Shown here: in pieces, positions 41,182 to 50,072 of the stretch
Position numbering within the stretch: position 1 is the stretch's first letter
How the letters are laid out: every line of letters starts with the position of its first letter
Assembly (NCBI RefSeq): GCF_013387485.1
Contig: NZ_JABBXB010000003.1
Span: 248,001 to 312,000, forward strand
DNA: 64,000 bases
Reading direction: 5' to 3'
Origin: Stenotrophomonas sp. SAM-B
GTDB lineage: Bacteria > Pseudomonadota > Gammaproteobacteria > Xanthomonadales > Xanthomonadaceae
Notes under the pieces: generated by a model
Databases searched by the model: none
The model's input: the letters and a program-made list of their open reading frames with translations, nothing else
What the model was told of the DNA's origin: nothing
Made by a program: the position numbers and the translations under genes

Positions 41182-42542
41182 GATTGCTCAAGCCCGACTC
41201 CCTGGCGTTCAACCTGGTGTGGAAGGTCTGCCTGATCCAGACCGCCACGATCGCGCTGGCATTGAGTGCAATGGTGCTGACCTACGGCGATCGCCGCTCG
41301 GCCTACATCGACTGGAAAACCAGCGACCAGATCGCCTCGGCGATCAGCCTCGGTCCCCAGGGACTGGAAGCGGATCTGCCGAAGGTCGATGCAGTGGTAC
41401 CACGGCCGCCGGCGACCTTCTGGTTCGCCGCCGCCGATGAGCAAGGCCGACGCCTGGTGCATGGCGATGTTCCCGTGCAGTACCGCCAGTTGGTGGCACG
41501 GCTGGATCAGATCGAGCAGACCGACATCCGTACCCGCATCAATGCCGATGCGCTCGCCGTGCGCGTGGTGGTCGCCGATCGGCCGGAAGGGCGACTGCAC
41601 GTGGCGGTGGGGGGCATTCCCGAGCGCAGCATCGTGCGCCAGCTGCTGTTGATCTTCCGCTATCTGGGCGGCTGGATCGCGCTGCCTGTGCTGGTGATCA
41701 CCCTGGTGGTGGCACCGTGGGTGATCCATCGCGCGCTGCGCGGGGTGAATCGTGTGGCCGCGCAGGCGGCCGCGATCCAGGTCAACGAGCGTGGCAGCGG
41801 CCTGGATACCCGCGCGGTACCGCTGGAAATCTACCCGCTGGTGGACGCCTTCAACGCGGCCGTCCGCCGCATCGGTGAAAGCTACGACGCGCAGGACCGC
41901 TTCCTGGCCGGTGCGGCGCATGAGCTGCGCATGCCGATCGCGATCCTGGCCACGCGCCTGGCCGACCTGCCGCCGGGCGATGCACGTTCGCGCCTGCAGC
42001 TGGACCTGAGCCGCCTGAGCAACATTGCCGAGCAGCTGCTGGATCTGCAGCGGCTGGACCGGCATGGCAGCCAGTCCCAGCGCATCGACCTGTCCGCGCT
42101 GACCCGCGACGTGGCCGCCGATGTGGCGCCGCTGGTGGTGGATGCCGGCTACGGGTTCTCGGTGGATGCCCCGGAGCAGCCGATCTGGGTGCGCGGCGAC
42201 CCGCATGCGCTGCACCGGGTCATCGCCAGCCTGCTGCAGAACGCCATTGCCCACGGCGGCGGGCGGGGCATGATCGCGGTGGCGCTGCACGACGACGGCT
42301 GCCTGTCGGTCAGCGATGAGGGCCCGGGCGTACCGGAGGCCGAGCGGCTGTCCGTGTTCGAGCCGTTCCATCGGTTGCGGCCCAGTGGCAGCGGCAGCGG
42401 CCTTGGCCTGCATCTGGCCCGGGAAATCGTGCTGCGTCATGCCGGGACCATCGCCGTGGATGGCGCGCCGGGTGGCGGTGCGCGGTTCCTGGTCGTGCTG
42501 CCGGTGGATCCGCGGCCGCAACCGGGGCTGGCCCCGGCATGA
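41178..42542 (+). CDS. two-component sensor histidine kinase
   Basis: A 454-aa inner-membrane kinase from GTG 41178, overlapping the regulator stop. Two membrane helices (about residues 14-35 and 160-182) flank a periplasmic sensor of about 120 residues. HAMP-like linker, then DHp with phospho-His248 in AHELRMP (Met in place of the usual Thr), N box SLLQNAIAHG, G1 DEGPGV and G2 GSGLGLHLA. It should phosphorylate Asp51 of the adjacent regulator. The substituted Thr is the residue that often supports phosphatase activity, so signal shut-off may differ. Confidence 0.95.
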   Translation: MRLLKPDSLAFNLVWKVCLIQTATIALALSAMVLTYGDRRSAYIDWKTSDQIASAISLGPQGLEADLPKVDAVVPRPPATFWFAAADEQGRRLVHGDVPVQYRQLVARLDQIEQTDIRTRINADALAVRVVVADRPEGRLHVAVGGIPERSIVRQLLLIFRYLGGWIALPVLVITLVVAPWVIHRALRGVNRVAAQAAAIQVNERGSGLDTRAVPLEIYPLVDAFNAAVRRIGESYDAQDRFLAGAAHELRMPIAILATRLADLPPGDARSRLQLDLSRLSNIAEQLLDLQRLDRHGSQSQRIDLSALTRDVAADVAPLVVDAGYGFSVDAPEQPIWVRGDPHALHRVIASLLQNAIAHGGGRGMIAVALHDDGCLSVSDEGPGVPEAERLSVFEPFHRLRPSGSGSGLGLHLAREIVLRHAGTIAVDGAPGGGARFLVVLPVDPRPQPGLAPA

Positions 42543-42610
42543 CCAATGGCAGGTGATCCGGCCCGGGCATCGTGGGACAACAGGTGCGTCCCCTTTCAGG
42601 TGCCGGTTCG

Positions 42611-42859
42611 ATGCGCGTACGTTCGCTGTTCCCTGTGATCGCGGTATCCGCCCTGTCCCTGCTGGGCCTGTCCGGGTGTGCCACCTATGACGACGTCGCT
42701 TCGCGCCCGCAGTGCGAGGATTCGCCGCAGGTGAAGGACCTGCCGGCGCAGGTCGCCCGCCGTGAAAGCCGCTGCAATGAGTTGAACATCCGGTTCAACG
42801 ACGATCGTGGCGGCGACAGCAAGCCGCTCGATTTCGGCGGCAAGAACAAGGACGGTTGA
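42611..42859 (+). CDS. small lipoprotein
   Basis: An 82-aa protein from ATG 42611: signal peptide ending in a lipobox LSGC (SLLGLSGCATYDD), followed by a short polar, charged domain with two more cysteines (RPQCEDSPQ, ESRCNELN). It is encoded 68 bp after the sensor kinase in the same direction. Function unknown; outer-membrane lipoprotein by signal. Confidence 0.75.
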   Translation: MRVRSLFPVIAVSALSLLGLSGCATYDDVASRPQCEDSPQVKDLPAQVARRESRCNELNIRFNDDRGGDSKPLDFGGKNKDG

Positions 42860-43117
42860 TCCCGCGTTGGTCAGCGTTTCGCCGGCCCGGCCGGCGGCGC
42901 AGCGCAGTAGGCGGCAGGATGCAGGGTTCACTCCTCCATCACCGGGCGTGGGCTGATATGACGCTCGACGATTCTGCCGGTGTTGCGTTGTAGTCCGTGA
43001 CGGGCACCGCGGAACGCGATGATGCGTTGAAGCAGGATGCGTGCGACCCGCCTGTGTGGACATCGCCGGTATCAGGTTTGACGCCAGGTTGTCAGCGCCA
43101 CTGCCAGGAGGCACGTC

Positions 43118-44176
43118 ATGAAAACACTGTTTTCGCTGCGTCACATCGCACTCGCTGCGGCGCTTGCCTGTGTCTCCGCCCAGGCCGATGCCTGTACGCG
43201 CGTGGTCTACCTGGGCGACAACCAGGACGTCATCACCGCCCGCTCGATGGACTGGAAGAGCGACGTCGCCACCAACCTGTGGCTGCTGCCGAAAGGCATC
43301 GCCCGCGATGGCCAGGCCGGCCCGCGGTCGATCCGCTGGACCTCGCGCTACGGCAGCGTGGTCGCCACCGGCTATGACATCTCCACCACCGATGGCCTCA
43401 ACGAAGCCGGGCTGTCGGCCAACCTGTTGTGGCTCGCCGAATCCGAATACCCGCAGCAGCGCGGCAGCAGGCCGGGGTTGGCGATTTCGTTGTGGGCGCA
43501 GTATGTGCTCGACAATTTCGCTACCGTCGCCGAGGCCGTCACCGCGCTCGAACGCGAACCGTTTTCGATCGTGACCGACAAGGTGCCCGGCGAGTCGCGG
43601 CTGGCCACGCTGCACCTGTCGCTGTCCGATGCCAGCGGCGACAGTGCCATCGTGGAATACATCCACGGCAGGCAGGTGATCCACCACGACCGTGCGTACC
43701 AGGTCATGACCAACTCGCCGGTGTTCGATCAGCAGCTGGCGCTCAATACCTACTGGCAGGACATCGGCGGCACCGTCATGTTGCCCGGCACGAACCGCTC
43801 GGCCGATCGTTTCGCGCGCGCGAAGTTCTACATCAACGCCATTCCCAAAAGCGAGGATCCGGTGGTGGCGCTGGCCAGTGTCTTCAGCGTGATCCGCAAC
43901 GTCTCCGTGCCCTATGGGATCACCACGCCGGGCGAACCGAACATCTCTTCCACGCGCTGGCGGACCGTGGCCGACCACAAGCGCAGGCTGTATTTCTTCG
44001 AATCGGCGATGACGCCCAATACCTTCTGGGTGGACCTCAACAAGGCGGACTTCTCGCGCGGTGCACCGGTGCTGAAACTCGATCTGGGCCCGGACCAGCG
44101 CAATGTATTCGCCGGCGACGCGCTGCCCCGGTTCCAGCCGTCCGAACCGTTCCGGTTCCTCGGTACCGACGGCTGA
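43118..44176 (+). CDS. secreted linear-amide C-N hydrolase, choloylglycine hydrolase family
   Basis: A 352-aa Ntn hydrolase. A signal peptide ends at ADA, exposing Cys26 as N-terminal nucleophile (CTRVVYLG). Further family marks are RSMDW (Arg/Asp pair), the middle VMTNSPVFDQQ segment and STRWRTVADHKRRLYFF near the end. Relatives are bile-salt hydrolases, penicillin V acylases and acyl-homoserine-lactone acylases. A periplasmic enzyme in a non-gut organism is more likely a penicillin V or AHL acylase, but the substrate cannot be read from sequence. AGGAGG lies 7 bases before the ATG. The 258-bp leader (42860-43117) shows no gene. Confidence 0.9.
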   Translation: MKTLFSLRHIALAAALACVSAQADACTRVVYLGDNQDVITARSMDWKSDVATNLWLLPKGIARDGQAGPRSIRWTSRYGSVVATGYDISTTDGLNEAGLSANLLWLAESEYPQQRGSRPGLAISLWAQYVLDNFATVAEAVTALEREPFSIVTDKVPGESRLATLHLSLSDASGDSAIVEYIHGRQVIHHDRAYQVMTNSPVFDQQLALNTYWQDIGGTVMLPGTNRSADRFARAKFYINAIPKSEDPVVALASVFSVIRNVSVPYGITTPGEPNISSTRWRTVADHKRRLYFFESAMTPNTFWVDLNKADFSRGAPVLKLDLGPDQRNVFAGDALPRFQPSEPFRFLGTDG

Positions 44177-44293
44177 GCAGAATCAGACTAATCCGATACC
44201 GGCAGGCGGCGGCCTGCTCTATCGTTCTTGGCGAGGGAAGGATCCCTCCCGTCGTGAGCTTCCCGCCCAGACTGCCGCAAAGGAACGATCCGC

Positions 44294-44497
44294 ATGGTGA
44301 TCAAACTGCAACACATCGAACGCCGCTGGCACGTCGTGCACCCGGCCAAATCCGCGCCGATCGCCTTCCGCAGCGGCGCCATCGCCTTCGATTTCGCCGA
44401 TGCGCTGGCGCGCGAGCACTACGCCGAGACCGGTCACAGCAGCGCGGTCCGCGTACAGGTGCTGGAGACCTACGTGGACGCGGTCCGCTACGGCTGA
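44294..44497 (+). CDS. small conserved hypothetical protein
   Basis: A 67-aa protein with AAAGGAACG before the ATG. It is a compact beta-alpha-beta sequence (LQHIERRWHVVHPAKSAPIA, RSGAIAFDFADALAREHY, VRVQVLETYVDAVRYG), somewhat like DUF2188-type proteins. No signal or membrane part. Function unknown. Confidence 0.7.
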   Translation: MVIKLQHIERRWHVVHPAKSAPIAFRSGAIAFDFADALAREHYAETGHSSAVRVQVLETYVDAVRYG

Positions 44498-44663
44498 GCA
44501 TCATCCCCGCTTGGAGGAGGAGAATGTGACGCGGGCCACGCTGTCCCGGTCAGCTCCGCGTCGGGTACCTAAATAGGGGATGAAATCAGCGACTTCTGGC
44601 CTATGTCGCACGCAGAGACGATCACCGATCCTGTGCGCCTCCCCAAACGGTAACGAGGAACGC

Positions 44664-45209
44664 ATGATGAGCAACAGGAAGCCCACGGGGTCGAATCGCT
44701 GGCTGTGGGTCGTGGTGCCCGCACTGATGGCGCTGGCCGGTGCCGCCCAGGCGCAGAACTACGACCGCTACTACGACGATGGCTACAACGGTGGCCCGGT
44801 GCGCTGCGAATCGGTCAAGAACCGTACCCAGCAGTGCGCCTTACCTGGTCGTGCCCGTCTGGTGCGGCAGATTTCCGGCTCGCCCTGCATCGAAGGCCAG
44901 ACCTGGGGCCAGGCGCGTGATGGTGTCTGGGTGACCCAGGGGTGCCGGGCAGAGTTCGTCGCGGAGCGCGGCCGGCCCTCGCACGGGGGCTGGGGCAACA
45001 ATGGCGGCCATGGCAATGGCCGTGGCGAGCTGATCACCTGCGATTCCAACGATCGCCGGCAGCGCCGCTGCAACGTGACCATCCGGCGTGATGCGCGCTT
45101 GGTGCGGCAGACCTCCAAGACCGCCTGCATCGAAGGGGAGACCTGGGGCTGGGACCGCAGCGGTGTGTGGGTGGCGGGCGGTTGCCGCGGTCAGTTCGCG
45201 GTGAATTGA
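44664..45209 (+). CDS. secreted DUF3011 domain protein
   Basis: A 181-aa exported protein (ATG 44664 or 44667, GAGGA upstream): signal peptide ending near AAQAQ. It then has two related Cys-containing repeats, each with CxS(V/N), RxQQC/RRC, ARLVRQxS, CIEGxTWG, GVWVxxGCR (residues about 55-100 and 130-178), separated by a Gly/Asn/His linker. This is the DUF3011 pattern. The role is unknown, probably periplasmic or cell-surface, disulphide-bonded. Confidence 0.85.
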   Translation: MMSNRKPTGSNRWLWVVVPALMALAGAAQAQNYDRYYDDGYNGGPVRCESVKNRTQQCALPGRARLVRQISGSPCIEGQTWGQARDGVWVTQGCRAEFVAERGRPSHGGWGNNGGHGNGRGELITCDSNDRRQRRCNVTIRRDARLVRQTSKTACIEGETWGWDRSGVWVAGGCRGQFAVN

Positions 45210-45269
45210 TCGGTATTGCCGATCCTGGCGGCCTGCCATCACAGATGACAGGCCGCGTGCCGCGAGCGG

Positions 45270-47180
45270 TCAGCCCGTGGCGCTGAGCGGCTGGCCACTC
45301 TTGACCAGCATCGGCCAGCGCTTGAGCACGGCCTGGCGGATGCCGGCGGCATCGATGCCGGCCTCGGCCAGCAGGTCTTCGCGGCTGGCGTGGTGCTGGA
45401 AGCTGTCCGGCAGACCCAGGTGGAGGAACGGCCTGAGCACGTCTTCGGCGTTGAGCAGCTCGGCCACACCGGAGCCGGCACCGCCGGCGACCACGTTGTC
45501 CTCGATGGTCACGAAGCCTTCGTGGCGCTGCGCCAGTTCCAGCAGCAGGGCGCGGTCCAACGGCTTGATGAAGCGCATGTTGACCACGGTCAGGCCCAGC
45601 TCGCGGCCCACCTGTTCGGCGGCGCTCACGGTGCTGCCAAAGGCGAGCAGGGCGATGCGGCTGCCCTGCAGGCGCAGGTCGGCCTTGCCGATCTCCAGCG
45701 TGGACAGGTCCGTGCCGGCAGCGATACCGGTGCCACTGCCGCGCGGATAGCGCACGGCGGCCGGGCCGGCGTAGCGCAGGCCGGTGGTCAGCATCTGGCG
45801 GCACTCGGCCTCATCGGACGGCGCCATCACCACCATGTGCGGCACGCAGCGCAGGAAACTCAGGTCCAGGTTGCCGGCATGGGTCGCGCCGTCCGGGCCG
45901 ACCACGCCAGCGCGGTCGATCGCGAACAGCACATCCAGCTCCTGCACGGCCACGTCGTGGACCAGCTGGTCGTACGCGCGCTGCAGGAAGGTCGAATAGA
46001 TCGCCACCACCGGCTTGGCGCCCTGGGTGGCCATGCCGGCGGCCAGGGTCACCGCGTGCTGCTCGGCGATCGCCACGTCGAAATAGCGCTCCGGGAACTC
46101 CTTGCTGAAGCGCACCAGGCCCGAGCCTTCGCGCATCGCCGGGGTGATCCCCATCAGCTTCGGCTCAGCGGCCGCGGCATCGCACAGCCAGTCGCTGAAG
46201 ACGTCGGTATAGGTCGGCTTCTTGGCCCCGCCCTTGGAGACCAGGCCCTTGTCCGGATCGAACGGGCCCACGGCGTGGTAACCGATCTGGTCACCTTCGG
46301 CGCGCTCGTAACCCTTGCCCTTGGTAGTCATCACGTGCAGCAGCTTCAGGCCCTTCAGGCTCTTTAGCGTCTTCAGCGTGGCGACCAGCGCCGGCACGTC
46401 GTGGCCGTCGATCGGACCGGTGTAATGGAAGCCCATTTCCTCGAAGAACGTGGACGGCACGAACATGCCCTTCCAGTGCTCTTCCCAGCGCTTGACGAAG
46501 CGCGCGGTCGGGTTGTGCTTCTTGTCGCCGAGGATCTTCTTGCCGCCTTCGCGCAGCGCATTGAGCGTGCGGCTGCCGGTGGCGCGGCCGAGCATCTTGG
46601 TCAGCCCGCCGACCGCCTCGGAGATCGACATGTTGTTGTCGTTGAGGATCACCAGCAGGTTCGGTTCGCTGTCCATGCCGCCGGCGTGGTTGAGCGCTTC
46701 ATACGCCATGCCGGCGGTCATCGCGCCGTCGCCGATCACGGCCACGACCTTGCGGTCATCGCCTTCGGCCTGGCGCGCGATCGCCATGCCCAGCGCGGCC
46801 GAGATCGAGGTGGAGGAATGGCCGACGCCGAAGGTGTCGTACTCGCTTTCCTCGCGCTTCGGGAACGGCGCGACGCCGTCCTTCTGCTTGACCGTGTGGA
46901 TCTCGTCGCGGCGGCCGGTCAGGATTTTGTGCGGGTAGGTCTGATGACCCACATCCCAGACCAGCTGATCGACCGGTGTCTGATACAGGTAGTGCAGGGC
47001 AACGGTCAGTTCGATCACGCCCAGGCCGGCGCCGAAATGGCCGCCGCTCTTGCCCACCGATTCAATCAGGTAGGCACGCAGTTCATCCGCGATCGCGGGC
47101 AGTTCGGATTCATCGAACCTGCGCAGGTCATCCGGTGACTGGATGCGCGCAAGGCGGGGATAGCGGGCGGAGTCGATCAT
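45270..47180 (-). CDS. dxs: 1-deoxy-D-xylulose-5-phosphate synthase
   Basis: A 636-aa thiamine-diphosphate enzyme condensing pyruvate and glyceraldehyde-3-phosphate, the first step of the MEP isoprenoid pathway. Visible marks: [16 protein letters not shown] (about residue 75), [13 protein letters not shown], the ThDP motif [15 protein letters not shown] ... LNDNNMSIS (about 150-185), the transketolase-like pyrimidine domain ([16 protein letters not shown] about 370) and a C-terminal domain ending near the stop. The length is normal. It stands alone, as usual in this family. Confidence 0.98.
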   Translation of the reverse strand: MIDSARYPRLARIQSPDDLRRFDESELPAIADELRAYLIESVGKSGGHFGAGLGVIELTVALHYLYQTPVDQLVWDVGHQTYPHKILTGRRDEIHTVKQKDGVAPFPKREESEYDTFGVGHSSTSISAALGMAIARQAEGDDRKVVAVIGDGAMTAGMAYEALNHAGGMDSEPNLLVILNDNNMSISEAVGGLTKMLGRATGSRTLNALREGGKKILGDKKHNPTARFVKRWEEHWKGMFVPSTFFEEMGFHYTGPIDGHDVPALVATLKTLKSLKGLKLLHVMTTKGKGYERAEGDQIGYHAVGPFDPDKGLVSKGGAKKPTYTDVFSDWLCDAAAAEPKLMGITPAMREGSGLVRFSKEFPERYFDVAIAEQHAVTLAAGMATQGAKPVVAIYSTFLQRAYDQLVHDVAVQELDVLFAIDRAGVVGPDGATHAGNLDLSFLRCVPHMVVMAPSDEAECRQMLTTGLRYAGPAAVRYPRGSGTGIAAGTDLSTLEIGKADLRLQGSRIALLAFGSTVSAAEQVGRELGLTVVNMRFIKPLDRALLLELAQRHEGFVTIEDNVVAGGAGSGVAELLNAEDVLRPFLHLGLPDSFQHHASREDLLAEAGIDAAGIRQAVLKRWPMLVKSGQPLSATG

Positions 47181-47296
47181 GTTTATCGCGCTTCTTCTGA
47201 GCGCCTATTTTCCCCCCCAAATGGGGGTGGGGCAAGCAAACCGCCTTTTCAGTGAGTAAACGGTGACGGTGGCTGCGACAGAACGTCGCAGCGCGC

Positions 47297-47956
47297 TCAG
47301 GCGGAGAGCTTGGAACGCTTGGGAAGCTGCGCCTTCAGAAACGCCATCTGATCGGCCAGGATGTTGCGGTTGGACAGGATCATGTGTTCGATCCAGCTCG
47401 GCCGGTAGGGCACCGCGAGCAAGGGCATGCTGGCCTGCTGCGGGGTCCGGTTGCTCTTGCGCGAATTGCAGTGGAAGCATGCGCTGACCACGTTCTCCCA
47501 CACGTCCAGCCCGCCCTTGGAGATCGGCATGACGTGGTCGCGGGTCAGCTGGGGGCGATTGAACTGTTGCCCGCAGTACAGGCACAGGTGCGAATCGCGC
47601 GCGAACAGCGCGGGATTGGACAGGTTCGGGGTGGGATCGATCGCGCGGGAGCGGGCGTGGCCGCGGGCGGCGATGATCGGGTGCAGGTCCAGGCCACTCT
47701 GCAGGCCGGTGGTGCGGCAGATGCCGCCATGGATGTGCAGGCAGGGGTCGCCGAGGGTCCAGGCCACCGCGCCGCGCGCGTAGAGGCAGGAGGCATCCTG
47801 CCAATTGATCCAGTCGAGCACGCGCCCGTGGGCGTCCAGGGCCAATAACCGTACCGAACCAGGCCGATGCAGCGTAACGATCGGCGACACCTCGGCGACC
47901 GGGGCGGACGAGGCTCCGGTATCGATCAGACCCAAGCGTGTAGTGTCTGTCTCCAT
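47297..47956 (-). CDS. HNH endonuclease domain protein
   Basis: A 219-aa protein. The C-terminal half carries an HNH nuclease with two CxxC knuckles: LCLYCGQQF (about residue 125), LTRDHVMPISKGG (catalytic His, about 139), ENVVSACFHCNSRKSN (about 155-168). The N-terminal half has LLALDAHGRVLDWINW and looks like the conserved N-terminus of xanthomonad HNH proteins. It may cut DNA or serve repair; no partner methylase is nearby. It is preceded 19 bases upstream by a very large inverted repeat, which could be its regulator or its target. Confidence 0.88.
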   Translation of the reverse strand: METDTTRLGLIDTGASSAPVAEVSPIVTLHRPGSVRLLALDAHGRVLDWINWQDASCLYARGAVAWTLGDPCLHIHGGICRTTGLQSGLDLHPIIAARGHARSRAIDPTPNLSNPALFARDSHLCLYCGQQFNRPQLTRDHVMPISKGGLDVWENVVSACFHCNSRKSNRTPQQASMPLLAVPYRPSWIEHMILSNRNILADQMAFLKAQLPKRSKLSA

Positions 47957-47974
47957 CGGGAAAACAGCTTATAC

Positions 47975-48035
47975 CCGAATCGTTACCAAATGGGTATAGG
48001 CGGCAAGCGCCTCTACCCATTTGGTAACGATTCGG
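47975..48035. repeat. 61-bp inverted repeat with 28-bp arms
   Basis: Left arm 47975-48002 (starts CCGAATCGTTACCAAATGGG), loop GCAAG, right arm 48008-48035. The arms are complementary at 27 of 28 positions. It lies in the leader of the HNH gene. It differs in sequence from the GTAG-type REPs nearby. It could form a cruciform, a strong RNA hairpin, or be a dyad operator. Confidence 0.85.
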
Positions 48036-48070
48036 ACAGGCATTCCACCTTGACCCCGCGCCTCCGGCGC

Positions 48071-48099
48071 GCCCCCTTCAACAAGAAGGGGGCTTTTCT
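48071..48099 (+). terminator. plus-strand intrinsic terminator without an upstream gene
   Basis: Stem GCCCCCTTC (48071-48079) / GAAGGGGGC (48085-48093), loop AACAA, then TTTTCT. Both flanking genes are on the minus strand, so no annotated transcript needs it. A short plus-strand RNA starting near the inverted repeat is possible. Confidence 0.6.
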
Positions 48100-48117
48100 C
48101 CAGAAGGTGTATCGGGG

Positions 48118-48141
48118 GGCCGACCAACGGTCGGCACCTAC
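48118..48141 (-). repeat. SMAG-like REP element
   Basis: On the minus strand it reads GTAGGTGCCGACCGTTGGTC plus GGCC: a GTAG head followed by a GCCGACC-GTT-GGTCGGC stem. GTAG-headed palindromes of this type are the SMAG repeats of S. maltophilia. Confidence 0.85.
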
Positions 48142-48161
48142 CGACGATCAGGCATCGGTGT

Positions 48162-48184
48162 CCCGACTGGCGGTCGGCACCTGC
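48162..48184 (-). repeat. degenerate SMAG-like REP
   Basis: On the minus strand it reads GCAGGTGCCGACCGCCAGTC plus GGG: the same layout with a changed head (GCAG) and mismatched loop, so a decayed copy. Confidence 0.6.
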
Positions 48185-48195
48185 GTGGCGGTCAG

Positions 48196-48220
48196 GTAGC
48201 CACCGACCGTTGGTCGGTGG
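48196..48220 (+). repeat. SMAG-like REP element, opposite orientation
   Basis: GTAG head followed by CCACCGACC-GTT-GGTCGGTGG, inverted relative to the copy at 48118. Paired opposite REPs downstream of a gene (here the acyl-CoA dehydrogenase stop at 48233) are typical and form large mRNA-end hairpins. Confidence 0.85.
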
Positions 48221-48232
48221 TCTGGCGACCGA

Positions 48233-50026
48233 TCAACCTTCGCCGAAGTGCGCGTCGGTCATCGCCATCAGCGGCTCGGCGCCGGCCTGGATCGCGGCGG
48301 CGTGGCTGAGCGTGCGCGGCAGCACGCGGGCGAAGTAGAACCGGGCGGTTTCGCGCTTGGCCTGCTTGAACGCCGCGCTCTGCGCGGAAGCATCGGCGGC
48401 GGCGACGCTGCGCGCCCACCAGTAGGCCAGCACCACATAGCCCGAGTAGAACAGGTAATCGAAGCTGGCCGCGCCGAGCTCATCCGGGTTGCCGGCCGCG
48501 CGCTGCAGCGTTGCCATGGTCAGCTTGCCCCATTCGTCGGCCTTGGCGCGCAGCGGCGCGATGAACTCGGCCAGCGCCTCGTTGCCTTCATTGGCCTTGG
48601 CGAAGGCCTCGATCTCGGCGAGCATCAGCTTCAGTCCGGCGCCCTGGCTGGACGCGGTCTTGCGGCCGATCAGGTCCAGCGCCTGGATGCCGGTGGTGCC
48701 TTCGTACAGCGTGGTGATGCGCGCATCGCGGGCCAGCTGCTCCATGCCGTGCTCGCGGATGTAGCCGTGGCCACCGAAGCACTGCAGCGCGTTGTAGGTG
48801 TTCTCGATACCCCATTCGGTCTGGCAGGCCTTGGAGATCGGGGTCAGGAAGCTCACCAGCGTATCGGCGCGCTCACGCTCGCCGGCATCCTCGGCATGGT
48901 GGGCGATGTCGATCAGGGTGGCCGCGTGCAGCGCGAGCAGGCGGCTGCCTTCGACCAGCGATTTGATGGTCAGCAGCATGCGCCGCACGTCCGGGTGGAC
49001 CAGGATCGGATCGGCCGGCTTTTCCGGGTTCTTCGGGCCGCTCAGCGAGCGCGACTGCAGGCGCTCGCGGGCGTACTTGAGCGCGTTCTGGTAGGCACGC
49101 TCGGACAGGCCGATGCCCTGCAGGCCGACCCCCAGGCGTGCGGTGTTCATCATGGTGAACATCGCCTGCAGGCCCTTGTGCGGCTGGCCGACCAGGTAGC
49201 CTTCGGCACCGTCGAAGTTCATCACGCAGGTGACCGAGCCCTTGATGCCCATCTTGTGTTCGATCGAGCCGCAGCGCAGCGCGTTGCGCTCGCCGACCTT
49301 GCCTTCGCGGTCGACCTTGAACTTCGGGGTGACGAACAGCGAGATGCCCTTGGCACCGGCGGGTGCGTCGGGCAGCTTGGCCAGCACCAGGTGCACGATG
49401 TTGTCGGTGAGGTCGTGCTCACCGGCGGTGATGAAGATCTTGGTGCCGGTGATCGCGTAGCTGCCGTCCGCGTTCGGCTCGGCCTTGGTCTTTAGCAGGC
49501 CCAGGTCGGTGCCGCAATGCGGTTCGGTCAGGCACATGGTGCCGGTCCAGCGGCCTTCGATCAGCGGCTTGAGGAAGGCATCCTGCTGCCACGCCTCGCC
49601 GTGCTGCTTGAGCGCTTCGATCGCGCCGTGCGAGAGCAGCGGGAAGTTGCCCCAGGCCAGGTTGGCGGCGTTGATCATTTCGTTGAGCGGCACGCCCAGC
49701 GTATGCGGCAGGCCCTGGCCACCCAGCTCCGGCGCAGCGGTCAGGCCGGTCCAGCCGCCGTCGACGAACTGCGTGTAGGCCTGCTTGAAGCCGGGCGGGG
49801 TGGTGACCTCGCCGGTGGACTGGTCAAGCACGCAGCCGATCTCGTCGCCCACGCTGTTCAACGGTGCCAGCACGCTGGTACTGAAGCGGCCGGCTTCTTC
49901 GAGCACGGCATCGACCACATCGGCGGTGGCATCGGTCAGGCCGAGACGCGCGAACAGCGGCTCGACCTTCAGCACGTCATGCAGGGCGAAACGGATATCG
50001 GAAAGCGGGGCGGTGTAGCTGCTCAT
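48233..50026 (-). CDS. acyl-CoA dehydrogenase with C-terminal extension (DmdC/FadE-like)
   Basis: A 597-aa flavoenzyme, longer than classical acyl-CoA dehydrogenases (about 390 aa). It has an N-terminal addition (SDIRFALHDVLKVEPLFARL), the core FAD-binding segments (MCLTEPHCGTDLG about 157, TKIFITAGEHD about 193, ARLGVGLQGIGLSERAYQNAL about 290, ECFGGHGY-like QCFGGHGYIREHGMEQLARD about 415) and a C-terminal helical domain. This architecture is that of the methylthiopropanoyl-CoA-dehydrogenase/long FadE group. It oxidises acyl-CoA to enoyl-CoA in beta-oxidation. The 46 bp to the upstream lipoprotein gene suggests an operon. Confidence 0.93.
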   Translation of the reverse strand: MSSYTAPLSDIRFALHDVLKVEPLFARLGLTDATADVVDAVLEEAGRFSTSVLAPLNSVGDEIGCVLDQSTGEVTTPPGFKQAYTQFVDGGWTGLTAAPELGGQGLPHTLGVPLNEMINAANLAWGNFPLLSHGAIEALKQHGEAWQQDAFLKPLIEGRWTGTMCLTEPHCGTDLGLLKTKAEPNADGSYAITGTKIFITAGEHDLTDNIVHLVLAKLPDAPAGAKGISLFVTPKFKVDREGKVGERNALRCGSIEHKMGIKGSVTCVMNFDGAEGYLVGQPHKGLQAMFTMMNTARLGVGLQGIGLSERAYQNALKYARERLQSRSLSGPKNPEKPADPILVHPDVRRMLLTIKSLVEGSRLLALHAATLIDIAHHAEDAGERERADTLVSFLTPISKACQTEWGIENTYNALQCFGGHGYIREHGMEQLARDARITTLYEGTTGIQALDLIGRKTASSQGAGLKLMLAEIEAFAKANEGNEALAEFIAPLRAKADEWGKLTMATLQRAAGNPDELGAASFDYLFYSGYVVLAYWWARSVAAADASAQSAAFKQAKRETARFYFARVLPRTLSHAAAIQAGAEPLMAMTDAHFGEG

Positions 50027-50072
50027 CGGGTACGGTCTCGATCAGTGGCAAAGGAAGGCGGAAAGCCGCCGG

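Noticed and set aside
47273..47291. Hairpin CTGCGAC/GTCGCAG after the HNH gene as a terminator
   Set aside because: The stem is short and no T run follows on the minus strand.
48248..49495. 415-aa plus-strand frame
   Set aside because: Antisense of the acyl-CoA dehydrogenase, which has clear family motifs.
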